Both the position numbers and the translations under genes were made by a program. From contig NC_035438.2 of assembly GCF_002127325.2 (NCBI RefSeq), positions 145,772,708 to 145,836,707 of the forward strand: a stretch of 64,000 nucleotides of DNA, written 5' to 3'. The notes beneath the pieces were generated by a model, which saw nothing but the letters and a program-made list of their open reading frames with translations, was not told the origin of the DNA and ran no database searches. Positions 11,701-22,450 of the stretch are shown here, piece by piece. This stretch comes from Helianthus annuus (taxonomy: Eukaryota; Streptophyta; Magnoliopsida; Asterales; Asteraceae). Within the stretch, counting starts at the first letter, position 1. Each line of letters opens with the position of its first letter.

Positions 11701-12202
11701 GCTTGTTGCTTAGGCAATGAATGAGAATGTGCAGAAGGAACTTATATCGAAGCGGCAGGAATTTCTTGTTGATTTGATTGGTAAGAACGTTCTCGCTGTA
11801 CTTAATCCTTAACAATAACCCACGCTGACACTGTAGCTCTATAGACGTTGGATCTTCAGATTTATCTCCAAGCCGAAGACGTTCTCTGATAGAGTTTTCA
11901 GTAATAACAACTGGCTTTTCAGCGACTACTGCCCTGATTACTTCCTTATCATCCACCGTTTCAACTCCAGCTGTATTCCAGAAAGCTTTAATGTGAGACT
12001 GATATGCGACATGCTGAGTTGTGATAGCGTAGTTGATTCGCGACCGATGTAGATACTCCATGATTCCATCAAACTCTGCACTGACACTTCCTTCAGGTTG
12101 TAAATACGCCACCATGTTATGTCTAGATTCAGACATAGCTTCCAGCTCTGATTTCACCTTCTTTGTTGGCTTTGCCCGCTCCTTTTTAACCTTTGGTGCC
12201 AT
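8729..12202 (-). CDS. Copia-A extra ORF (1157 aa) downstream of pol, function unknown
   Basis: An intact ORF in sense with the element, ending 28 bp from the PPT. Residues about 1-20 are very basic (KVKKERAKPTKKVKSE), possibly a nuclear-localisation or nucleic-acid-binding tail. Residues 25-270 form a compact conserved-looking domain (IMEYLHRSRINYAIT, SHIKAFWNTA, KFWLYPRFLQMMI). Residues 320-570 are acidic, Ser- and Pro-rich and include a tandem ETLELMSAS duplication. Residues 620-700 look coiled-coil (EIDRLKKANLARDKEVEIM). Residues about 924-1157 form a second folded-looking domain. I see no signal peptide or membrane helix, so it does not look like an envelope protein. Large copia elements of Asteraceae, as I remember them, carry a related ORF here with the same 'SHI..FW' and 'YPRF' blocks. 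Start chosen at the first ATG before the basic tail. Confidence 0.85.
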   Translation of the reverse strand: MAPKVKKERAKPTKKVKSELEAMSESRHNMVAYLQPEGSVSAEFDGIMEYLHRSRINYAITTQHVAYQSHIKAFWNTAGVETVDDKEVIRAVVAEKPVVITENSIRERLRLGDKSEDPTSIELQCQRGLLLRIKYSENVLTNQINKKFLPLRYKFLLHILIHCLSNKRSGYDLSPIDLTGLFTALILNKPFNISRYIFNNLKENTRRPLPSDTQRTNTKFWLYPRFLQMMIDDQIPDLAKAKADVFPVNPMNERTLLIVKSMGVYKGSDPDRKLIGHLNAPDYEAPQNHRWRREGSVSDNEEPALIAMADEQLTAKHGIKATRRSAGSSAAAARAEVDINVAAEEIQDVSIDPGVGAGGTGDVAGQSASVATDKGKGKIDEARNLIDESSSSSEEEGGPDGDGSSSDDDNPPPPGLKKVLDKRGNPRFVKIKKTGDDEESDKDEDYTLTSLGFIKKRKAQKQGVRASKKAADVSSIPVSVQPSSEPEQQFPPIGDQLTASETLELMSASETLELMSSPPKSSGTRTVSVDRQTPATPASGTHTRPSLVISGPTGATGQSGSSGPEPSLPTLAETLSGLSDAEKIQFLIGQISELGSIVSRHTRTIEEHRVQRVKDAEAHNQLCSIVNAQSMKIKEQAEEIDRLKKANLARDKEVEIMKRHSTNLENSAKALREMVSSRDERLINAFKPMHTNFNVVHSRVNTLWRERERCKPPDVVSSRREDDQDDDAANPDQTAAPDSGATASGVAGGSGSLQDAPSAPTATSTGPTEQTEILETSTEPEQIIIEAETFTDLPESSSAHMFHPVTGEMLEEGEYISEMSDEQILALKELDDIAISMIDNTPLVQDQTDLSSIDEIFIGSDPDRPVYVGKDDAEVNALDDDFVAEKTAEFANLSSDSPSTQESREKTVSEWRADFLARNPPPLAPLEQVNYLRLEKNQARGRIISWMFVKDLHCMVVKRETGLQYFRTLLSILTLPYYDVAVLAQLDVINRSKEKMVELFAKKIRLERRVGWKDPLYKPQFPRYEQIRFTLDPETNTARYRLVYDPPKVMKKIPLMKMKTDFLENFRCWVYDADTGEAVIMFNDNQENSRIIDPMWITNMSRSDIIILKDHEINYLVQDRDQAMKFQRMARYCFNLLINAGSTWSSLHLTAERTSET

Positions 12203-12307
12203 CTCTGTGCATCAAAAACGACACGTAATAAGAACAGGTCAAACAGTCAACATTGAGTTTCACACTTAGAAAAATTTTCAATTTCTTGAAAATTTCCTAA
12301 GTGTTGA

Positions 12308-12600
12308 AGCTATCGAAGGATACACTGTATCCATCGAAGGATGAAATGTGGCACGAAGGATGATAATCTGCTCGAAAGATGTTGAAAGATGTTATTCAAT
12401 CTCGAAAGATGTCACTTTTCTTGAAGGATATAACCATATCGAAAGATCATCTTTCGAAGATCAAGAATTTGAAAGATGTCTTGATCATTCGAAAGGTTGA
12501 TCAATCGAAGGATGATCCTTCGAAAAATCTAACATCTTTCGAAATAGATACTATCTTTCGAGATTCACCTCGAAAGATGTTATTCAGCACATCTATCGAG
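12308..12600. repeat. TCGAARGAT motif cluster upstream of the extra ORF
   Basis: About fifteen copies of TCGAAGGAT, TCGAAAGAT and close variants, in both orientations, lie within 300 bp beginning about 100 bp upstream of the extra-ORF ATG. Some are fused as inverted pairs such as GGATGATCCTTCGA. Confidence 0.8.
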
Positions 12601-13199
12601 GTGATGACTCATCATCATCATCCTTCGTTCTTGCTGCCGGAGTCACTGTTCATCGGTGAACTTCCGGTGGGTTTATGAATTTTTTAGGTGAATGTTTTTC
12701 AAATGTTGTTTATGCTATATTATTGGCAAACAAAACATCACAAACCATTTTATAACATCATTATTTGACCCAACCCGGACATGAATACCCAACCATGTAT
12801 CAGTTTTGACCATAAACCACAATCGAACTTCTGTTTTACCCAAACCACATCAGTTATCAAGATTCAATCCAACAGTTTGAAAATGCACAAACAGATACAA
12901 GATCATTACATATTCATCAACAACTATCATTTATTCACAAACAACATAGTCAGATTTCACACATCTAAACTAAGAACATTAGCGTATAAAACCATGATCA
13001 ATGAGAAGTTTATGATGTATTTTTGTTTTAATGTTTGTTAAATGATGCAGACATGAACATCCTACCAAGTATCTTCTCGGAATCCAGATAATATAACGTG
13101 TTTTGGAAAAATTTTGCAGAGTTTCGAGAGCAAATGAGAGGGTTTTTGGATGATTTTTGAAACTGTTATGACGAATGAAGAAGAAGACTCCTTTATATA

Positions 13200-13560
13200 C
13201 CCAGACCTCGAAAGTCCAACCGCCTCGAAGAACTCAAACCGTTCGAAAGATGAAACAGTGGTCTCGAAGGATAACTTCTGGTTCGAAGGATCCATATAAG
13301 GTTCGAAAGATCCAGATATTTAAAGGATCTGGATCGAAAGATACCAGATATTTATGGATCCTTCGAAAGATATCCTTCGATCTAAAACCATCTTTCAAGT
13401 GGTCTGGTCAAATCGAAGGATCACTTGGTCAAATCCTTCGTTGACCAAGGTATCTTTCGACTAAAACCATTGACTTTCATTGACTTTCTTGACTATCTGA
13501 TCTTTCGAGGGCCATTGCTTCCTCGAAGGATCAGATTTCCCACCAACACTTTGGATTTTT
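13200..13560. repeat. TCGAARGAT motif cluster in the Copia-A spacer
   Basis: Another dense run of the motifs found in the LTR and at 12308-12600, with direct and inverted copies (CGAAAGATAT followed by CCTTCGATC). No ORF here is convincing. Confidence 0.75.
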
Positions 13561-14069
13561 GGGAATTTTCAATTTCCACACTTCAAATTTTGGAGATTTT
13601 TCAGGAATGACCATTTTGAAAAGTTGTCCGTTATGAAGTTCTGCAAGGTTAATTTTATGAAGTATCTCGGCTTGTCAGGTATCGGATCGAGCACCAACAT
13701 CAGTTAATCAAAAATAATGTTTGAATTGAAAATCTTTTTGGATTTTGTGGTTTGATAAAATAAAAGGTAACAATTTTAAAATCCTTTGAATGTTATCAAA
13801 CGACATCACCGCTAATGTCGTGCTGATATGCACCAAACGACAAAAACTTTTTAAAATAAAGCAGTAAATAAATATATACAAACACAACAATATTTTTGCG
13901 AGTTTCTGGCGAAGAGAATCATATCAGCTTGCGGTCTTTTGTCAAAACACACTTCCTTTTAAAATTCTTTTACAGAAGCGGATAAGTATTCTACCACAAT
14001 TACCGATATTGTTGTCCACTTAAACTCAACGATCAGGTGTAATCATAATACAATGAGATACGTTTAAGG

Positions 14070-14660
14070 TATGATTTATACTTACCGACCGGTGTTCATC
14101 CACTCACGACACATTCCCGTATCAAGGTATGCACGAGAATTCATCATACTGGGGAGTATACCGTTTATCATCCGTTTTTTTTTGACGTATATATATATAC
14201 AATGTGAACAAGTCACTTATTTGAATTTGAAAACAAGCCCTATGTGATAGAATCACTTATTGATGAGGAACTTGATTTTCGATGCATGAGGGCACAGGAG
14301 CAAGTCCGTGAACAGGTCAGTACTTCCGTACAGCAGAGAGACGAACTTGACTCCCGGATAAATGTGATATTTTATCACTTATTTGATTTGGACATGTGAT
14401 TGTTGATCACTTATTGAGGTCGAATGCAGTATGAGATATGTACACGTATGTATGGTATCATGGAAGAACTTAGACTTTGTCTTTTATAGAAACAACCATG
14501 ATACCCAGATGATAAACAGCATAAACCCCGAATATCTCAGAACCTCGGCAATCTATCAAACGAAATTTCGGTACCAAGACCATATGCCAATGAACGGTTC
14601 CCACGCGGTTTTCAGTCTGTTATGTTTATATCTCCTGCATACTTTAAAATGATCGTGAGT
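14070..14660 (-). other. Non-coding block shared by Copia-A and Copia-B
   Basis: Segments such as ATCAAGGTATGCAC, GTGAACAGGTCAGTAC and CATATGCC occur in the same order at 45985-46625 in Copia-B. It lies downstream of the last gag/pol reading frame in both elements. No shared reading frame was seen, so a structural or regulatory RNA/DNA role is inferred. Confidence 0.6.
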
Positions 14661-15002
14661 CTACCGGTACATCATTAGTAGAGCTACTTATCATTTTCTT
14701 TTTCTTTTGATTTCTGGAAACATGTTTCAACCGACCTCTGATGTAATATCACTTTCTCTTATATTGCCAAGAAACTCATTTTTGTTTTTCTATTTTTTTT
14801 TTGTTTTTCTGAATTTTCTCCCCCTTAAATGCAGAAAGTAAATAAATTAAAAACATATTTTTGTATTTTTGTGGTTTTTCAATGTTTTTGTATTTTTCTT
14901 GAAACTTTCTCCCCCTAAAATTCAAAAATAAAGAAAATGAAAAATATTTTTGGATTTTTGGTTTTTAGAAAAATATTTACAAAAACGATTTCCTGATGTC
15001 GG

Positions 15003-18000
15003 TTACTCTTGCTTCACCTTAATGCCGTTTACCAAAAGTAAATAATCAAATCTTGATTTATCAAATGCTTTGGTAAAAAGGTCGGCACGTTGGTGGTCGG
15101 TATGAATATGAACCACATCGATAAGTCTCTTTTCAAAGCAATCACGTATGAAGTGATATTTAATATCGATGTGCTTCGTTTTCGAGTGCTGTACAGGATT
15201 TCTAGTGATCTGTAAGGCAGCCTCATTATCAACATAAATAGGAGTAGTTAGAAATTCAAAACCGTAGTCCCGCATCTGTTGTTGGATCCATAGAACCTGG
15301 GAGCAGCAACTAGATGCAGCAATGTATTCCGCTTCACATGTAGACGTGGCCACACATGTCTGCTTCTTGCATTGCCAAGTGACTAGGCGATTGCCTAAAA
15401 ACTGACATCCTGCAGTAGTTGATTTTCCATCCTTTTTGCAGCCACCAAAATCAGAATCACTGAAAGCTGTGAGATCAAAGTTATCATCCTTAGGATACCA
15501 TAACCCGGTGTCAGGGTAAGTCTTCAGATAACGAAAGATCCTCTTGACAGCAGCGTAGTGAGAGACCTTCGGATTCGCTTGATACCTAGCGAGAAGACAA
15601 GTTGGATACATGATGTCGGGTCTTGATGCGGTGAGATACATTAAAGATCCAATCATAGCACGATAGAGCGAAGAATCCACAGCATCTCCTTCGTCATCCG
15701 GAGTAATTCCATGATTCTGAGGAAGAGGAGTAGAAATTGGCTTCGAATCGGACATCTGGAACCGGCTCAAGATGTCCCCGACGTACTTGGTTTAATGAAT
15801 AAAAATTCCAGATTCGGATTGATTTACTTGCAAACCCAAGAAAAACGTCATTTCACCCATCGCACTCATCTCGAATCGATCTTGCATCACCTTTTCAAAT
15901 TCTTTACACAACTTATCATCGGTAGAACCAAAGATAATGTCGTCGACATACACTTGTACCAACAGAAGATCTTCACCATTCTCTTTGATGAAGAGGGTAC
16001 AGTCGATCAAACCCCGTCTAAAACCATTGCTGAGCAGATAGGTAGACAACGTTTCATACCAAGCCCGAGGTGCTTGATGAAGACCATATAACGCCTTGTT
16101 TAGAAGTAAAACCCTGTCAGGATGTAATGGATCTTCAAACCCCGGTGGTTGCTCGACATATACTTCCTCCTCGACTACTCCGTGTAGAAAAGCACTTTTG
16201 ACATCCATCTGGTACACCTTAAATTTCTTGAAAGATGCATAGGCTAGAAAGATTCTAATAGCCTCCAGACGAGCAACAGGAGCATACACTTCATTGTAGT
16301 CAATGCCTTCAATCTGACTAAAGCCTTGGACAACCAACCTTGCTTTGTTTCGGACAACAATCCCACGGTCGTCCTTTTTGCACTTGAACACCCAGCGAGT
16401 TCCGATCTTTTTGTAGTTATCGGGCCTATCAACCAATTTCCATACGCCCAATTTTTCAAACTGCTGAAGTTCTTCTTGCATTGCTTCCACCCAGGAATCA
16501 TCCTTCAACGCCTCTTTCCAAGATTTAGGTTCTTCTTGGCTAACGTAGCAGGCAAAGGACCACTGATTCTGTTGTCCCGATTCTCGTATCTCAGCATACA
16601 AGCCAGCATTTTCGTTGTTTCTGATTTGATTTCTTGTCCTTACACCACTGAGAACATCACCTATTATATTCTGCTGAGGATGAATGTTATGAATTCGGGT
16701 TTCAGTGACTTGAGGAACTTCAACATTTGACCTCAAGTTAGTGATATTTAAATTCCCGATATCATTCTGAAGCTGGTGAGTTGTAGAAGATGATGCATTT
16801 TCTTCTTGGATAATTTGCGCAGACACTGGATCCGTTGCTTCTGAAGTACCTTGAACCGGACGCAGTGCTTCACCATCATTTGCATCAACATACTCCTCAT
16901 CTGCCGATGACAAATTGTAATCGACAGCATCATTAAACACCTCATTTGAAGCGAGATTGTTGACAGAAGAAGACGCTTGTGAGTCAACAATGATTGGACG
17001 AGCTAACTGAGAGCCAGTCGCATTCTCACTTTCAGACAACATTTGAGCAATTGCATTATCATCATCAAATGTAGGCAGATTGAATGAGTCGAAAAGACCA
17101 TCATAATCGAACATCCATGGTTCACCAGAAGGCTTCGGAGGATTAGAATATCTTTGGACTCTTACTTCACCCCATTCTTCAATCCTTTTGGTAGTCAGGT
17201 TCCATACTCGCAGATTAGGAGTAGCATACCCAAGGAAGTAACCTTCGATAGCTTTGGCACCAAACTTCCCGTCAGGCTCAATCATGGTACATGGTGCACC
17301 AAAAGGTTCTAGATATTCCAAGTCAGGAGTCTTCTTGTGTAGGAGTTCGAAGCACGTTTTTCCATGTCTTTTCACTGTGAGAACCCTGTTTAACGTGTAG
17401 CAGGCCGAGGCAACAGCTTCAGTCCAGAATCGAACTGGAAGCTGAGACTCAACCAACATGGTTCTTGCAGTCTCAATTAAGGTTCTGTTCTTTCTTTCAG
17501 CGACTCCATTTTGTTGTGGCGTGTACCGAGAGCTGTATTCATGAAGGATTCCTTTTGCAGTGCAAAACTCATCCATAACCCTGTTTTTGAACTCGGTACC
17601 GTTGTCGCTTCGAATTCGCCTCACCTTTAGAATATACAGATTTTCCAACAGGGTGATCAAATTCTTCAGAATTTCTGGAGTCTCGCTCTTGTGGACCATG
17701 AAGTCAACCCATGAAAATCTTGAGTAGTCATCAGTAACTACCAAGCAGAAAACTTCTCCGTGCACACTCTTGTGTTTGACTGGGCCGAAAAGATCCATGT
17801 GCAAACGCTCAAGTGGCATGTTGACAGTGTTAACCTTCTTCAATGGATGAGATCTCTTGGTCTGCTTTCCCTTTTGACACGGCACACAGACATCTTGAAG
17901 TTGAAAGTGTTTCACATTGACACCTCTCACCAAATTGTTTTTGACAAGGTGATTCATTTTTCTGAGGTGAATATGACCCATTCGTCTGTGCCAAGAGATC

Positions 18001-18449
18001 GTCTCCTTTTCAGTGGCTTTTGAAATGAAGCAAGTAACTTGTTTGGAATTTGTTACTGCTTGGCTCATGTCAAGGACATACAAATCATTCACCCTTGGAG
18101 CTGATAAGAGAATCCATTCTGGGGGGATCTTGAAACCTGGCTTCAGCACATAACAACCGGCATCATCAAAATGCACGGTGAACTTCTTGTCGCAGATTTG
18201 AGAAACACTCAAAAGATTGTGATCCAATTGCTGCACATAGTTGATCTTGTCGAAACTCACAATCCCATTAGAGATCATTCCCTCGCCGGTGATATAACCT
18301 CCCTTATCTCCCGCAAACGCAACATATCCTCCTCTTATACTTCGCACATCGAAAAGAAGACGATAGTCGCCAGTCATGTGCCTGGAAGCCCCACTATCAA
18401 CAATCCAATGACTATTAATAGTTCCTCCTGGAGCCGCCTGCACATGCAA
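15003..18449 (-). pseudogene. Copia-A pol polyprotein (protease, integrase, RT, RNase H) with one in-frame stop
   Basis: Codon 1 is the ATG at 18449. Aspartic protease motif [13 protein letters not shown] is at residues 15-27 (Asp18). The integrase zinc-binding HHCC is near 150-191 (WHRRMGH, then CVPC). The DDE core spans about 218-318 ([27 protein letters not shown]). The RT includes [11 protein letters not shown] and an intact catalytic YVDDIIFGS near residue 833. RNase H motifs follow (AFSDSDFGG, STCEAEYIAA, VDNEAALQI, HIDIKYHF). One TAA at 15792-15794 interrupts the frame between RT and RNase H; reading resumes in the same frame and continues to 15003. Order protease-integrase-RT-RNase H defines copia. 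Only nine bases separate it from gag, in another frame, with an acceptor-like site inside (see findings). One base change separates it from an open frame. Confidence 0.93.
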
Positions 18450-18457
18450 TTAACACA

Positions 18458-21400
18458 TCAGTTTGAGAGGGGGACCCAAGCCTTTGTGGACTTGGGTCGT
18501 CCTTGATCATCAAGGAAAGTGATCTCAATCACTTGATGATTAGGAAATAAAACTTCTGGTGCTCCCCCTGACTTAATTACCTGTTTTTGTTTCCAAGCTT
18601 GTTTTTGTTTACCAGTATTTGAATTAATTGTTTTTGTATTTACTGGTTTTGCATTTGTAGGTTTAGCTTGAACAGGTTTTTCATCCTTCACCTCTGATGT
18701 TAAAGCCTTCTCAATTACCTTTTTATTCTTTTGTTTTACCTTCTTTTCCCTTTCTTTCAAGACACGTGGGTCTTGTTTCGGGGAAACCGGTTGTTTTTGA
18801 TAATTGATTTCTTGAGGAGCACTTGTTTTTCCCTTCAATTTTTGCAAGTATGGGCAGTATCTTACAATGTGCCCAATTGTTCCACACTCAAAACACATTC
18901 TCCGCTCTACAAACCTTGGAGAAACGTGTTGATTACCAGACAAAGAACCAGACACTGAAGTTTGTGATCTAGATGTGCTTGGACCTAAGTCACATCCGTT
19001 TGTGTGTTGGGTATAATTGTTTTGCTCATTTCGTTTCAAAATTCTAACTTGTTTTACAAATTCATTGTTAGATTTGTTTTGAAATGTTTCAAGTTTGTCC
19101 GTACCCGTTGATTCAACAAACTTCACTATCGGTTTTTGTTTCTTAACAGGGGCTTTCCTGTTTTGCACCTTTTGAACCTTAGATTGTTCAACCTTAGATT
19201 GTGGAACTTTAGGTTGTGCAACCTTAGGTTGTGGAGCCTTAGACTGTTCAACTTTAGGTTGTTGAACCCTTGGTTGTTCAGTCTTAGGCGACTGAGCTTT
19301 TGGTGCTTGAACATTCTTGTTCTGAGCCCTCTTTTCTTGTACCTGGCCCTTGCCTTTTCCAGAATTCACTTGTTGTTTTCGCTCAACTGACAGTTTTTGG
19401 TTCCCATGTTGTTTTCTAATTTGTTCACGTGGAACTGGTTCACATTGAGTGACAGTGACTTTGTTGCCTTTGTTTCCCAAAAACTTATCAGTTCGTCCTT
19501 CAAAAATTTTCTCAATTAAATCTTGATTTACATTTTTGATTGGAAAATCTCTGTCAGAATAAATTTTGCTGTCTCCCTTGAGCGTATACAACAAGTTATT
19601 CGTTTCACTGCTAGGTACACTGGGCTTCATTGCCTTTGGTGTTTCAGCCTTACTCGGTTTCACTGGTGGATCACACAAGATGTGATTCTCAATTGGAATG
19701 TCTGGTGTAACCGAGTTAGACTGTGGCTTCACAATTTCTTCAGATTCATCGTCTGAAGAGTCAGCATCCTCAATGATGGGAGGACTCTGTTCCTTTTCAC
19801 ACGATGAATTTTCCACATTCTCAGAAGCTGATTGTTCCGAGGAAGATGTACCAGTTTTGAACCCGAGGCCTGCAGCAAAGTCATCTCGCGCAAGTGGCAC
19901 AGTAGGTTCAAAACGGGGCATATCCTCGTCATCAGGCAATTTTGAATAATTGTGACTCATTGGGGGAGGACATTTTTTGTATCCAATACACTTGACGTCC
20001 CCCTTTTTCTTTTGGACATTGATGATGTGATCCAAAACAAAGCGGGAATTGGAATAACTGTCCAATTTCTGCTTGATTGCATCACATTCGCATCGAGCTG
20101 TAGCTAACTCCACCATTTGTTTCTCAATTGTGTCAATTAAGTTATTATTAGCATGTTGTTTTCTCAAAACAGCCTTTTGTAATTCAGAAACATCATGTTT
20201 TAATGACTTAATTGTTTCTTTAAATTCTTTTTCATTTTTTGTTAAAAAGAAGTTAGCTTCAGATGCTTTAGCAAGATCAACAATCAATTCTTGATTGTGT
20301 TTTTGTGTGATTTCAAACAGACTTTTCTTTTCTGCATATTCTAGACATTTAGCACATTCAACAGCAGCAGAAACAGAGTCAGGTTTAGAATCACATACCT
20401 GTGAGGTTTGTCCTTCAACATGAGCCATAAAGGCTGTATGAAAAGAAAAAGATCCATCTTCAGAGAAAAATTGAGAAAGCTTCTCAGAAGTTCCAGCAGC
20501 TTTCTGGCAAAGAATAGATCTTCTCTTGCATAATGCTTCAGCATCAGCCAATAGCTCATCAACCTCCAGATCTAAAGCCTCACTTGATAGATCACCAGCA
20601 TCAAGTGATTCCCCATCCATACTACCACTATAACCCGAGCTATCTTCATCTTCTGAAGATTCACCAGCAGACACGGGTTCTTCAACCTTTTCAACCACCT
20701 TAGCATAACATGCTGTTCCACCATTTCCTCCTTCACCAAGCTGAACACTCCAGTTACAAATCTCATCAGCTTGAACAACTAATCCTCTGTGGGGATTAGA
20801 GTTTGTGGTTCCAGATGTATTTCCTCCCACGGGAACTATTTGTCTGTCAGAATTGTTCTGTTGTTGCTGAGGCTGTCTCTGATTCCTGAAAGGATTCTGA
20901 TTGCCTTGCTTTGGTGGTTTCTGACATTCCCGCTTGAAATGACCCTTTTCACCACAGTTGAAGCAGGTGACAGCATTCTTATCAAAACCATACTTGGTGT
21001 TGTTATTGCTTTCCAAGCTGGTTCTCCCCGTTCTCTCCATAAACTCTTTAGCTCTACGGATAGCACTAGCAAGAGCCCACTTTATATCCATCATCTCAAA
21101 CTCTTCTTTATCAACCTGCTGATAATCTTCGTTAGTTAGATTGATATTTCCAATCTGACCCGCAACCAACCCACAGTAGGCGCTAACCAAGGTGTTCAAC
21201 ATCTCCATATGTTCCTTGGCTATCTCAACACTGACTTTTGAAAAATTGGAAGTATCCAATCTGACAGTGTTCGGATTGGAAGTAGCTTGAAAGCTTGAAG
21301 AACTTCCATAAAATCCCTGCTGTTGTGGTTGTTGCTGTTGAGCTCTGTTAGGATCCAAGAAAGATGGTGGAGTGAATTGTTGAGCTGTCTGCTGTTGTTG

Positions 21401-22450
21401 TTGTTGAGAAGAAGAATCTGGTCTTGAATACATCATTGTGTATGCTGAAGGATCAAATTGATTAGCTGTTGGAGGTCCGGTGTTGGAGATGAACGCTGTT
21501 TGAAGCTTAGCATGCTGAGAAGCTGGCTTTTCTCCAGTAATACCACCTGCAATCCCAAAATACATCTCGGGATTCTGAGGAGTGATTGTTCTTTTCGCCT
21601 TGAGCTTTTCTTCAACATCTTTGTTTTCCAATTTCTGTATGAGCTCATAAATGGTAATTGTATCCAGAACACCGTTTTCCTTGAGAATCTCAAGATAACT
21701 GCTCCACTTTGCTGGTAAGGCATCAGCAAATCTCCTCACCATATCTTGTGGAGTGGCAGAGACTTTGAAGGCAAACATTTCACTCAACAGATGGTGATAT
21801 CTTGTAGACAATTCTGATAGACCTTCATTCTCCATGCAGGTAAAACCTTCAAACTCTTTCTTTAGCAGCTCCTGCTTGATCTTCCTTGATTGAGCATTTC
21901 CTTCACACCTTAACGTGAGCATATCCCACAAACTTTTGGTAGTCGTACAGTAGACGAATTGGTGGTATATATCTCTGTGAAGAGCCTGCGTGAGAATCAT
22001 AAATGCTTTCTTTTCCAATTCAAACTTCTTCTTATCTTCGTCAGACAGTGTGCTGTAAGTTTCTGGATTTGATCCTGCAACTTCCAACTCATTTTCAAAC
22101 GAAGTGAAGAAACACATCCATAAGTCTTGACCTTGCCCCTGAACATAAGTTCTCAATCTTTCTTTCCACCATCCCCAATCATTGATGTGATTAAGCTTTG
22201 GCGGTTTCGTGCTTGTACCAGTTTCACTATCGTTCTGCATCATTGCTTGAATGCTGTTGCTTTGATTAGTGACCAATGCCCATTGATTTGCCGTTATCAT
22301 TGCAGCTTGAGTTGGGGCAATAGCCTGCATCCATGCAGTTTTGTTGAACTCTGGCGCAGATTGCGTGGTTGATGATTGCGTAGATGATGACTGTGGAGTC
22401 AAAGTTGTTGTAGTCCATGCAGAAGGATCCCATTGACCGTTTGTTCCCAT
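18458..22450 (-). CDS. Copia-A gag (1330 aa), capsid/nucleocapsid protein
   Basis: Intact. Gag packages the element RNA and forms the cytoplasmic particle. The copia-type gag domain occupies roughly residues 80-300 (KSLWDMLTLRCEG, LSTRYHHLLSEMF, ALPAKWSSYLE). A Gln-rich stretch follows near 350-385. The first zinc knuckle CFNCGEKGHFKREC lies near residue 495; a second, CFECGTIGHIVRYC, lies near 1185. Between them are acidic Ser-rich segments, a heptad-like stretch near 700-780, and a degenerate Pro/Lys/Gln repeat (PKVEQSK-type) near 1045-1095. The protein is much longer than simple copia gags and resembles Sirevirus gag. It ends WVPLSN, the same end as Copia-B gag. Start is the first ATG after the leader. 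Confidence 0.93.
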   Translation of the reverse strand: MGTNGQWDPSAWTTTTLTPQSSSTQSSTTQSAPEFNKTAWMQAIAPTQAAMITANQWALVTNQSNSIQAMMQNDSETGTSTKPPKLNHINDWGWWKERLRTYVQGQGQDLWMCFFTSFENELEVAGSNPETYSTLSDEDKKKFELEKKAFMILTQALHRDIYHQFVYCTTTKSLWDMLTLRCEGNAQSRKIKQELLKKEFEGFTCMENEGLSELSTRYHHLLSEMFAFKVSATPQDMVRRFADALPAKWSSYLEILKENGVLDTITIYELIQKLENKDVEEKLKAKRTITPQNPEMYFGIAGGITGEKPASQHAKLQTAFISNTGPPTANQFDPSAYTMMYSRPDSSSQQQQQQTAQQFTPPSFLDPNRAQQQQPQQQGFYGSSSSFQATSNPNTVRLDTSNFSKVSVEIAKEHMEMLNTLVSAYCGLVAGQIGNINLTNEDYQQVDKEEFEMMDIKWALASAIRRAKEFMERTGRTSLESNNNTKYGFDKNAVTCFNCGEKGHFKRECQKPPKQGNQNPFRNQRQPQQQQNNSDRQIVPVGGNTSGTTNSNPHRGLVVQADEICNWSVQLGEGGNGGTACYAKVVEKVEEPVSAGESSEDEDSSGYSGSMDGESLDAGDLSSEALDLEVDELLADAEALCKRRSILCQKAAGTSEKLSQFFSEDGSFSFHTAFMAHVEGQTSQVCDSKPDSVSAAVECAKCLEYAEKKSLFEITQKHNQELIVDLAKASEANFFLTKNEKEFKETIKSLKHDVSELQKAVLRKQHANNNLIDTIEKQMVELATARCECDAIKQKLDSYSNSRFVLDHIINVQKKKGDVKCIGYKKCPPPMSHNYSKLPDDEDMPRFEPTVPLARDDFAAGLGFKTGTSSSEQSASENVENSSCEKEQSPPIIEDADSSDDESEEIVKPQSNSVTPDIPIENHILCDPPVKPSKAETPKAMKPSVPSSETNNLLYTLKGDSKIYSDRDFPIKNVNQDLIEKIFEGRTDKFLGNKGNKVTVTQCEPVPREQIRKQHGNQKLSVERKQQVNSGKGKGQVQEKRAQNKNVQAPKAQSPKTEQPRVQQPKVEQSKAPQPKVAQPKVPQSKVEQSKVQKVQNRKAPVKKQKPIVKFVESTGTDKLETFQNKSNNEFVKQVRILKRNEQNNYTQHTNGCDLGPSTSRSQTSVSGSLSGNQHVSPRFVERRMCFECGTIGHIVRYCPYLQKLKGKTSAPQEINYQKQPVSPKQDPRVLKEREKKVKQKNKKVIEKALTSEVKDEKPVQAKPTNAKPVNTKTINSNTGKQKQAWKQKQVIKSGGAPEVLFPNHQVIEITFLDDQGRPKSTKAWVPLSN

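Larger units (their letters stand above)
12203..15002 (-). other. Copia-A spacer between pol and extra ORF
   Basis: 2.8 kb with no convincing gene. It holds two dense TCGAARGAT clusters (12308-12600 and 13200-13560), an AT-rich stretch (12680-13050), a block similar to the non-coding region of Copia-B (14070-14660), and two GGGGGAG-type purine tracts on the minus strand (14818-14826 and 14909-14916). The promoter for the extra ORF, if separate, would lie near 12210-12600. Confidence 0.7.

Noticed and set aside
8729..12202. Extra ORF as a retroviral envelope gene
   Set aside because: No signal peptide, transmembrane helix or fusion-peptide-like segment is visible.
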